From assembly GCF_001426685.1 (NCBI RefSeq), contig NZ_LMFB01000013.1:80478-144477 (forward strand): a DNA stretch of 64,000 bases, given 5' to 3'. This document shows, one piece after another, positions 36,407-43,422 of this stretch. The stretch comes from Rhizobium sp. Root483D2 (GTDB lineage Bacteria; Pseudomonadota; Alphaproteobacteria; Rhizobiales; Rhizobiaceae). Below the pieces are notes generated by a model that worked only from the letters and a program-made list of their open reading frames with translations, did not search any database and was not told the DNA's origin. Position 1 is the stretch's first letter, and every line of letters begins with the position of its first letter. The translations under genes were made by a program, and so were the position numbers.

Positions 36407-39400
36407 CTATTTTATGATCTCGAAGGTCACCACCTGCAGGCCGCTGGCGCCCTTGTCGTCCTCGGCCTTCTTGGCAAGGTTGATCGCCAGTCCACGCGTC
36501 GGCGGCAGATGCGACTGCGCCACCAGCTGGCGCGCCCGCTCCACGGTCAGCTTTTGATCGCCCAGCCCACCCTCGCGGCAATAGGCGATCATGGTTTCGG
36601 CCGGTGCCGGCGTGTCGAAGGTCAGATCGCCGGTGCCGGGCTGCGGGATCAGGCGTTTTTCACCCGGCTGCAGCGTCGTATTGCCGATCATCGCATCGGG
36701 AATGACTTCCACATTGCCGGTCTCTTCCACATACAGGATCTGCAATTCGCAGGCCCTGTTGGCACTCAGCTCGAAGGACAGCTGGTCGCCGACCTTCGCC
36801 GTGGTCGTGGCTACATGCAGCGCCAGTTCAAGCTTGCCGTGATCGGCAGGCTGCTCCTGGCGATAGGCGGGCGTCGCGGCCGCGATCGTCTGCGGCTTGA
36901 CATAATCCTGCTGCGCCGTTTGACCGGCCACGTCCTCACCTCCACCGGCCGTGGCCACATGGACGGTTGCCGTGTCGAGCGGCTTCAGCTGCATCAGGGG
37001 ATGCAAAAGCAGTGGAAATTGCTGCTCGACCTCGGCGCGGGGGACCGTCGCGCCCGCCTCAAGCGTCGTCACCCAGTCGATGCCAAGCCGCAGCGTATCG
37101 ACATCCTCCACCCGCTTGATTGCCGAGGACAGCTCTGTCGGCGTCATGTCGAACTCGGCGGCGAGCGCATCGAAATCGAGTTCATCCTCATATTTGTCGC
37201 CAAAATAAGTGACGAGCTCGGCATTGCCGGGCGCCTGCATGCTCTGAGCGCTGCCATCCGGCGTCGGCTCGGTTACGCCGAGCTTGACCAGCGCCTCGAC
37301 GAAACGCTGCCGGTCCTTGTTATAGGCGGCATCAAGCTCTTCCTGCGGCACGTACATATCCAAGAGAATGGCCTGCTGATCCCGGGTGAATAGCGTCGAT
37401 GTCTGGATATGCTCGCGCAGCTGGTCGCGTTTCGACAGGATGCCGTTGGCGTGGCAATCGAAACAGGAGCGGGCATTGATGATCTCGACCCCCTTGCCGA
37501 TCGGCCGCTTGCGGAAGGACACGATCGAGGTCGGCCCGATATCCAGCTGCTTTCCCGCCGCTGTTGACAGGTAATAGCCCTGCAGCCCGTTCGGCAGCGA
37601 GAAGATCATCTCGCCGCCATCATGCTCAAACGGCGTCAGACCGCCATCGAACGGTTCCAGTTCCTTAGGCCCTTGCGGAAAACGCTTCAGCACCTGGCGG
37701 CCGACATCGCCGCCGAAATCATAGGATTTCCAATAGTAGCCTCCGAACGGCATGTCGTGGCGTTCCAGCATGCGGTTATGATCTGAAACCCCTGACGATC
37801 CATCGGCAAAACCCGCGCGCAGCACCTGGCGGCGGCGGATATTGTCATCGACATTGATCTGGAACCGCTGCTCGAGTTCGCGGATATGGGTCGGCAGCTT
37901 CATCAACCGGTTGTAGATCTTCGGTTTGGCGGCATTGGCCATGAACCAGTCGATGCGCATGATCGGCAGGACAGTGCCGGTTTCCTTGGTGAGCGCCAGA
38001 AGCGAGGCATCGCTGGCGGGATCGACACCGTAGAAATATTGCGAAATCAGGAAATTATAGTCGTCGGCCGACCATTGCAGGTCGCGCAGATCAACCCTCA
38101 CCATCAGGCCATTGGTGCCTTCGACCTCCTGCGGCAAGACAAGCTTCGGGCCGTAAGACAGCGAATTCAACAGTTTCTTGAAGCCGCCGGCCAGAACGTC
38201 CATGCGCTTCATGAAGGTCTTGTCGTCCTCGCAGCCCATCATGCCATTGTACTGGTTGCGATAGGAGAAGTAGCGCATATATTGCCGGTCGAGATCGTTG
38301 ACCTTGGAAATATCCTTCAGCCCGGCCTCGACGAAATCCCGGTAGGCCAGCATCGGCCGCGTGCGCGCCGGTTTGCTCGCAGCAGTCTGCGGCAGATCCG
38401 ATTGCTTCAGCGAATTGATCCAGTCCTCCAGGCTCTTCACCTCCTCCACGCTCGGGCGCTTGCCAAGCGGCATGCGGCCGCTGGTCACCGAGGTAAACAG
38501 ACGGGATTTGGCGGCATCGCCGGGAACCACGAAAGCGGCGTCGGCTGCGATCGTGCTGAGGTCACCGGCCGGATAGGATCCTTGCGAGCTTTCGCCGGGC
38601 CCATGGCAATTGCGGCAATATTTGCCGATAAAGGCATCGGCCTGGCTGGCAAGGCCGGCATTGCCGCCGCCAAGAGCGGAGGCCGGCGTGCTTTCCGTGC
38701 AGACCGCCGTTGCCGATTGCGCCACCGGCTGCGGCGGCTTGACCTCGCGGTCGGACAGGAAGGCATAGATCGCGGTGCGGTCCTTCTCGTTGAGAACGGA
38801 CAGTCCATGGGCGATCTCGCGCATGACGGGATCGGTCAGGGGAGCGCCTGAGAGCTTCTTGCCGTCGTCGATCAGGCCGGTGGTGAACACGTCGGGTGTG
38901 GCAAGGCCTGCCATCCGGGCCTTGGAAATATCGGGCGCCACCGCGCCGGTCAGGCCCTTTTCCCCGGTATAGGCGTTTTCCATGTCGAGACCGTAAGTGG
39001 TGGTTCGCGGCGTATGACACTCGCCGCAGCCGCCGACATTTTCGACGAGATAGCGGCCGCGCTCCATCTGCGTTTCTTCGCGCGGCTGATAGTCCGCCAC
39101 ATTGAAGTGGCTGCGCTTCCACAGCGTGATCGTCGTCTGGCGGCTATAGGGAAACGCGATCTCGTGTTCCTCTGACACGGCATCGGACGCAATCAGCGTG
39201 TCGATATAGGCCTTGATATCCAGCACATCCTCCGGCTTCATGCCGCCATAGGCGGTATAGGGCATGACGGGATAGAGATTGTTGCCTTCGCGATCGATGC
39301 CCTGCATCACCGCATTGAGAAACTGCGCATTGGTCCACCCGGCGATGCCGTTGGCATGGGGCGAAATGTTCGGGGCATAGAATTTGCCGATCGCCGTATC

Positions 39401-39661
39401 CATTTCCAGTCCGCCGGACAGGACGTCGCTGCTCCTGGCCGATCCATGGCAGGCACCGCAACCGGACGCATTGAACAGATATTTGCCATTGCCGGTATCG
39501 GCCTTATAGGTCGCGTAGGCATCGTCAGCGAAAGCATCACGCGCCGATGCAGCGCCCGGACACTGGGTCAGCGCCAGAACCAGTGCCGCCATCGCCACCA
39601 TCGTGCGCGGCAGGCCGAGCCTACGGATCAGGGTCCCGGACACTTGATCGAACATGCGCAT
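36407..39661 (-). CDS. Large exported multiheme c-type cytochrome with DUF4384-like end
   Basis: A 1,084-residue protein with a signal peptide (cleavage after GAASA, about residue 40). It has four CxxCH heme sites: CGACH (68-72), CGECH (212-216), CRNCH (349-353) and CFDCH (733-737). The first two lie in a diheme cytochrome like those of membrane alcohol dehydrogenases. The third is followed by SGRMPLGKRP, whose Met can be the axial ligand. Residues about 440-730 and 760-900 match nothing I recognise. The end (residues about 950-1040, GDQLSFELSANRACELQILY) resembles DUF4384, as in the two caspases. The ATG at 39661 has GGAG eight bases before it; an upstream TTG is weaker. It follows the NOX-like gene by 42 bases. 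Confidence 0.87.
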   Translation of the reverse strand: MRMFDQVSGTLIRRLGLPRTMVAMAALVLALTQCPGAASARDAFADDAYATYKADTGNGKYLFNASGCGACHGSARSSDVLSGGLEMDTAIGKFYAPNISPHANGIAGWTNAQFLNAVMQGIDREGNNLYPVMPYTAYGGMKPEDVLDIKAYIDTLIASDAVSEEHEIAFPYSRQTTITLWKRSHFNVADYQPREETQMERGRYLVENVGGCGECHTPRTTTYGLDMENAYTGEKGLTGAVAPDISKARMAGLATPDVFTTGLIDDGKKLSGAPLTDPVMREIAHGLSVLNEKDRTAIYAFLSDREVKPPQPVAQSATAVCTESTPASALGGGNAGLASQADAFIGKYCRNCHGPGESSQGSYPAGDLSTIAADAAFVVPGDAAKSRLFTSVTSGRMPLGKRPSVEEVKSLEDWINSLKQSDLPQTAASKPARTRPMLAYRDFVEAGLKDISKVNDLDRQYMRYFSYRNQYNGMMGCEDDKTFMKRMDVLAGGFKKLLNSLSYGPKLVLPQEVEGTNGLMVRVDLRDLQWSADDYNFLISQYFYGVDPASDASLLALTKETGTVLPIMRIDWFMANAAKPKIYNRLMKLPTHIRELEQRFQINVDDNIRRRQVLRAGFADGSSGVSDHNRMLERHDMPFGGYYWKSYDFGGDVGRQVLKRFPQGPKELEPFDGGLTPFEHDGGEMIFSLPNGLQGYYLSTAAGKQLDIGPTSIVSFRKRPIGKGVEIINARSCFDCHANGILSKRDQLREHIQTSTLFTRDQQAILLDMYVPQEELDAAYNKDRQRFVEALVKLGVTEPTPDGSAQSMQAPGNAELVTYFGDKYEDELDFDALAAEFDMTPTELSSAIKRVEDVDTLRLGIDWVTTLEAGATVPRAEVEQQFPLLLHPLMQLKPLDTATVHVATAGGGEDVAGQTAQQDYVKPQTIAAATPAYRQEQPADHGKLELALHVATTTAKVGDQLSFELSANRACELQILYVEETGNVEVIPDAMIGNTTLQPGEKRLIPQPGTGDLTFDTPAPAETMIAYCREGGLGDQKLTVERARQLVAQSHLPPTRGLAINLAKKAEDDKGASGLQVVTFEIIK

Positions 39662-39703
39662 GGCCTGTTCTCCTTGCTTTCTCAAACAACAAATACGCTA
39701 TAG

Positions 39704-40963
39704 CTACCGGAACTCGAACTGCTCGAACTCGACCCGTCTGGGTGTCTTGCCGAGGTCCTTCAGGCCCTTTTCAATGGATTTTCGCAGCAATGGCGGCCCG
39801 CAGAACCAGAGGTCCGCTCCCGCCGGATCGACGGCGCTCGATGCGGCAAGCTTTGCCGCGTCGAGCCTGCCGTCCGTTTTGGAATCATGCAAAGTGAAAC
39901 TGAAATTCGAAAGCTTGTCCGCCTGCGTTTGAAACGTATCAAGGCCGATGGCCTCGCTCCGGTCGCGCACGCAATAGACCATGTGGATGTCCTGGCCTTC
40001 GTCCCCCTTCAGGCGCCCCGCCATCGCCAGGAACGGCGTAACACCAATGCCGCCAGCGAGCCATATCTGTTTCTTGCTGCCACGGCGGTGATTGAAATGC
40101 CCATAGCCACCCTCCAGTTTCAGGCGGTCGCCAATGGCGATGCCGTCGCGCAGCGCCTTGGTATAATCACCCAGCGGCTTGATGGCGAACCGCACGGTGC
40201 CGTCGTCCTCCATGCCGGCGATCGTGAACGGATGCGGCTCGCGCAGACCCGGTTTGTTGACCCGGAAAAATCCGAACTGGCCGGGCCTGGCACGCAGCGG
40301 ACGCCGCACTGGCCGGGCGGAAATGATCGTTGCGCCCTCATGACGCGCCACATCGAAGACCTCGTAGGTGCGGGTCCGCAGCCAGGGAAAGAGCTGTGTG
40401 TAGATATAGCTCAGCGTGCCGATCATCGCGAAAATATTGAGATAGGTCGCCAGCATCGCCGTGCCGTCATAGGGCCGCTTGATGAACGTCTGGTGGAAGG
40501 CGGCCATGACGAACAGCAGACCGATGAAACGGTGTGTCAGGCGCCAGAAATGGTAGGGGATCTCCACCTTCGTCTTCGGCACGATCTTGACGATGCTGAG
40601 CAGCAAAAGGACGACGAGCGCGTAAAAGGCATATTTGCCGGCATCAGCCGCCAACTTGTTCAGTCCGCCGGTCAGCGACAGGCCCTTGAAATCCGGCGTG
40701 ATGAAATAGTGTACGAGGATCAGCACGAGGACCGTGATCCCTACCCGGCGATGCGTCTGGTAGATCCGGTCGAGCCCGCCGAAAAGGCGCTCGATGAAAG
40801 GTGGGCGCGTGGCCATGAACAGTGCCAGCGCCATGCCGGTAAAGGCCATCGAGGATGCCATCAGCGAAAACGTGGTGCCCGCATTGGTATGGCTGACCGC
40901 AGGGACAACCAGCAGCCCCGCAAATCCGATCAGCGACCAGACAAGAACAGCACCCGCGCTCAC
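39704..40963 (-). CDS. NOX/ferric-reductase-like transmembrane flavocytochrome
   Basis: A 419-residue membrane protein with six hydrophobic segments and then FAD and NAD(P)H domains. Two helices carry histidine pairs 13-14 apart (His71/His85 and His144/His157), the b-heme ligands of NADPH oxidases and ferric reductases. The FAD motif is HPFTIAG (244-250); the pyridine nucleotide motifs are GGIGVTP (304-310) and CGPP near residue 390. It should move electrons from cytosolic NAD(P)H across the membrane to oxygen, metal or a periplasmic acceptor. I chose a GTG at 40963 with GGGGGA six bases before it; a TTG at 41023 would add 20 residues. The exported cytochrome gene follows at once. Confidence 0.87.
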   Translation of the reverse strand: MSAGAVLVWSLIGFAGLLVVPAVSHTNAGTTFSLMASSMAFTGMALALFMATRPPFIERLFGGLDRIYQTHRRVGITVLVLILVHYFITPDFKGLSLTGGLNKLAADAGKYAFYALVVLLLLSIVKIVPKTKVEIPYHFWRLTHRFIGLLFVMAAFHQTFIKRPYDGTAMLATYLNIFAMIGTLSYIYTQLFPWLRTRTYEVFDVARHEGATIISARPVRRPLRARPGQFGFFRVNKPGLREPHPFTIAGMEDDGTVRFAIKPLGDYTKALRDGIAIGDRLKLEGGYGHFNHRRGSKKQIWLAGGIGVTPFLAMAGRLKGDEGQDIHMVYCVRDRSEAIGLDTFQTQADKLSNFSFTLHDSKTDGRLDAAKLAASSAVDPAGADLWFCGPPLLRKSIEKGLKDLGKTPRRVEFEQFEFR

Positions 40964-41082
40964 GCCATATCCCCCATAATTCCGCAGTTGCGGAGCCCAA
41001 GGTGAGACTGGCAAGGCCCTCAAGCTTCGTCAACTGCTATTGTAGCAGAGACGATTTTACGCCGGGCTTTATTCGCCTGCCC

Positions 41083-41358
41083 TCATTTCAGCGTGCCGGC
41101 GGCAATCACCTCGCGTGCTTTTTGCGCCAGCGGATGGTCCGGATGGCGGCGGATGAAGCGTTCGTAAGCTTCGCGCGTCCCTTTGCGGGTGGCGCCGCCA
41201 TATTCGGACTGCACGGCAGCTTCCGCATCCGGCGCCGGCGTCATGATTCCACCTGTTCCCTTTGGCGCTTGTGCCGCCAATACCACACCGCTGAAAAACC
41301 CGGCTATTGCCCCTAAAAGGGCGAGGATCGGCCATTGCCTCCGAAATTCGACCAGCAT
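41083..41358 (-). CDS. Small membrane-anchored protein with a half-TPR motif
   Basis: A 91-residue protein of unknown function. It has a positively charged start, one hydrophobic segment (ILALLGAIAGFFSGVVLA), then a low-complexity Gly/Ala/Pro stretch. The end (REAYERFIRRHPDHPLAQKA) resembles one helix pair of the TPR repeats in BamD/YbgF-type proteins. GAAGAGG precedes the ATG. It is the first gene of the caspase-cytochrome operon and lies 119 bases before the NOX-like gene. The single anchor and the TPR-like part suggest a periplasmic docking role, but this is inference. Confidence 0.6.
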   Translation of the reverse strand: MLVEFRRQWPILALLGAIAGFFSGVVLAAQAPKGTGGIMTPAPDAEAAVQSEYGGATRKGTREAYERFIRRHPDHPLAQKAREVIAAGTLK

Positions 41359-41451
41359 ATCAACGCCTCTTCAGGTTTGGGAAAGTTACGGGTGCGATGA
41401 GACTTACGGAGTGGTTTCAGCCGCGTTCCGGAAGTATCAACTTACAGATAA

Positions 41452-41457
41452 TATAAT
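41452..41457 (+). promoter_or_regulatory. Candidate -10 box of the serralysin gene
   Basis: A perfect TATAAT lies 39 bases before the serralysin ATG, inside an AT-rich patch (41441-41461) of a GC-rich 137-base divergent region (41359-41495). No good -35 is found 16-18 bases upstream. The patch is nearly symmetrical, so it could serve the leftward operon too. Confidence 0.35.
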
Positions 41458-41495
41458 GATTTCCGGTGTACATTCTCCACCGAGAAGGTGAAACA

Positions 41496-42992
41496 ATGAC
41501 GGGCACGAATAAAACCGTAAAAACCATTACTGCTACAGGCAACCAGCTGGTCGATGGCATCATTTCCGGCACAGCCTGGGGCGGCGATAGCGTTACCTAC
41601 GCTTTCCCCACGCTTGCCAGCCAGTATCATTACGGCAACCCGGCAGAGTTGAACAACAATTTCGGTGCGGTTTCGGCTGCGCAAAAGAACGCGGCGCTGT
41701 TCATCATGGAACAGTCTTCCGGAACTGCCGCCAATGACGGCTTTTCCGTCGAAGGGTTTACCAAGCTGGCCTTCTCCGCCGGCAGCGCAACCACCGCGAC
41801 GCTGCGCTTTGCGCAATCCGACCAGGCAAGCCCGACAGCCTATGCCTATTTTCCCGACACACACTATTCCGCCGGCGATACCTGGTTCAGCACGAATTAT
41901 GAGGGCACGATCAACGACTACCGCGCGCCGGTTGCCGGAAATTATGCCTGGCACACGCTGGTCCACGAACTGGGTCATGCACTCGGCTTGAAGCATGGTC
42001 ATGATACCAGCGTCTTCGGCGCGACGCCCGATGCCTTCAACTCGGTCGAATATACGGTCATGACCTATAATGGTTTTGTCGGCGACGATGCCAATGGCTA
42101 CGCCTATGAGCAGTTCGGCGCGCCGCAGACCTTCATGATGGCCGATATCGCTGCCCTGCAGCACATGTATGGCGCCAATTACACCACCAACAGCGGCAAC
42201 ACGGTCTACAAGTGGACACCGGACAGCGGCAAGACCTATGTGGATGGCAAGGTGGCGATCGACCCCGGTGGCAACCGCATCTTCGCCACGATCTGGGATG
42301 GCGGCGGAAAGGACACGTTCGATCTCACCGCCTACAAGAGCAACCTCAATATCGACCTTCGCGCCGGTGGCTTCTCGATGTTCAGCGAGGACCAGCTGGC
42401 GGGGCTGGGCGGCGGGCCGAACGATGGCTATGCGCGCGGCAATATTTTCAATGCGCTGCTGCACAAGGGCCACCTTGCCTCGCTGATCGAGGACGTCAAG
42501 GCCGGGTCCGGAAACGACAGGGTCGTTGGTAACCAGGCCGCCAACGCGCTCTTCGGCAATGGCGGAAATGATTCGCTGTTCGGGAAAGACGGCAACGATT
42601 CTTTGTTTGGCGGCGCCGGAGGCGACAAACTGAACGGCGGCAAAGGGCGCGACATGCTCACCGGCGGCGGCGGTGCAGACATGTTCATTTTCTCCGAGCT
42701 GTCCGACAGCACCACGGCGGCATCCGGCCGCGACACGATCTTCGACTTTCGGGGCTCCGAAGGCGACCGGATCAACCTTGCAGGCATAGATGCCGACATC
42801 ACGAAAGAGGGCAACCAAGGTTTCAAGTTCATCGGCACCAAGGGCTTCGGCGGCGATGAAGGCGAGTTGCGCTACGTCAAGAATGCGTCCGGCACCTATA
42901 TCTATGGCGATGTGGACGGCGATCGAAAAGCCGACTTTTCCATCCATCTCGACGACGCCGTCACCCTGCAGAAGGGCTATTTTTTCCTCTGA
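41496..42992 (+). CDS. Serralysin-type RTX zinc metalloprotease (M10B)
   Basis: A 498-residue secreted protease. The zinc-binding motif HELGHALGLKH has ligands His157, His161 and His167 with catalytic Glu158, followed by the Met-turn VMTY (Met189). Residues about 345-400 hold RTX calcium repeats (GNGGNDSLFGKDGNDSLFG). The C-terminal M10 domain ends with a hydrophobic tail (YFFL), the type I secretion signal. There is no N-terminal signal peptide, as expected. AAGGTGAAACA precedes the ATG at 41496; an upstream GTG frame adds ten residues. No ABC/MFP/TolC secretion genes are nearby, so export must use genes elsewhere. It is divergent from the caspase operon. Confidence 0.93.
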   Translation: MTGTNKTVKTITATGNQLVDGIISGTAWGGDSVTYAFPTLASQYHYGNPAELNNNFGAVSAAQKNAALFIMEQSSGTAANDGFSVEGFTKLAFSAGSATTATLRFAQSDQASPTAYAYFPDTHYSAGDTWFSTNYEGTINDYRAPVAGNYAWHTLVHELGHALGLKHGHDTSVFGATPDAFNSVEYTVMTYNGFVGDDANGYAYEQFGAPQTFMMADIAALQHMYGANYTTNSGNTVYKWTPDSGKTYVDGKVAIDPGGNRIFATIWDGGGKDTFDLTAYKSNLNIDLRAGGFSMFSEDQLAGLGGGPNDGYARGNIFNALLHKGHLASLIEDVKAGSGNDRVVGNQAANALFGNGGNDSLFGKDGNDSLFGGAGGDKLNGGKGRDMLTGGGGADMFIFSELSDSTTAASGRDTIFDFRGSEGDRINLAGIDADITKEGNQGFKFIGTKGFGGDEGELRYVKNASGTYIYGDVDGDRKADFSIHLDDAVTLQKGYFFL

Positions 42993-43080
42993 CAGACGCG
43001 AATCTGAGTGGAGAGGGCCGGATAAGTCATATTCTTGGTATTTGGCAGGCCATTTGAGGAATTCTGCGAGTGCCAAACAC

Positions 43081-43251
43081 TCCGTCATCCCTGTGCTTGT
43101 CACAGGGATCCAGCCAGCTCAAGTCATTGAGCTGAAAGAGTCTTTTGACCCGACGGACGTCGGGTCGCTGGATTCCCGCCACAAGGGCGAGAATGACGGA
43201 GAGTGGGGTATGGCTCTTACCGGACAATCTTATTCCAGATTTTTCAGCAGT
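43081..43251 (+). repeat. Compound palindromic element, copy 2
   Basis: From 43108 to 43251 it matches copy 1 (32183-32325) in the same orientation, with about nine of ten positions equal by hand count. The two inner hairpins (AGCTCAA/TTGAGCT and GACCCGACG/CGTCGGGTC) are kept. The left outer arm (43081-43114) has a different middle, CCCTGTG-CTTGT-CACAGGG, a small palindrome of its own. It therefore pairs with the right arm (43167-43200) only at its ends and centre. Copies 1 and 2 bracket the caspase/cytochrome/serralysin block. Confidence 0.92.
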
Positions 43252-43368
43252 CTGGGCGGGATCAAAGTATCCTGCCTTGTCTTTTGAACGCCGATCCCAA
43301 AGGCAAACCTTCACGGATTATCTGGGCAAGGCGCCACACCGCCCTTACCCGCCCGCATGCAGCCAAAC

Positions 43369-43392
43369 AAAAAAGGCGGCCCGCAGGCCACC
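43369..43392 (-). terminator. Rho-independent terminator of fpr
   Basis: Stem GGCGGCC (43375-43381) with GGCCACC (43386-43392), one G-T pair, CGCA loop, followed on the minus strand by six T. It lies 30 bases after the fpr stop. Confidence 0.85.
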
Positions 43393-43422
43393 TTCCTCGT
43401 ACTCATTCCCAGAAATTCGGCC

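Larger units (their letters stand above)
42993..43422. other. Gene-free region holding repeat copy 2 and the fpr terminator
   Basis: 430 bases between the serralysin stop and the fpr stop. It contains repeat copy 2 (43081-43251) and the fpr terminator (43369-43392). The small open frames seen inside it (for example around 43145-43290) are translations of the repeat and are not credible genes. No terminator for the serralysin gene was found other than the repeat itself. Confidence 0.8.

Noticed and set aside
36407-39661. Cytochrome as part of a standard respiratory oxidase or alcohol dehydrogenase
   Set aside because: No oxidase or dehydrogenase subunit is nearby, the protein is much larger than diheme subunits and it ends in a DUF4384-like domain shared with the caspases.
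41442-43103. 553-codon minus-strand frame over the serralysin gene
   Set aside because: The plus-strand frame has a complete zinc site, RTX repeats and ribosome site. The minus frame is a mirror of it and also runs through the repeat element.
43145-43290. Short frames in the repeat elements (also near 32135-32317) with phrases such as LALVAGIQPAQ
   Set aside because: They are translations of the palindromic repeat; the same peptides recur in both copies because the DNA is repeated, with no start site or family.
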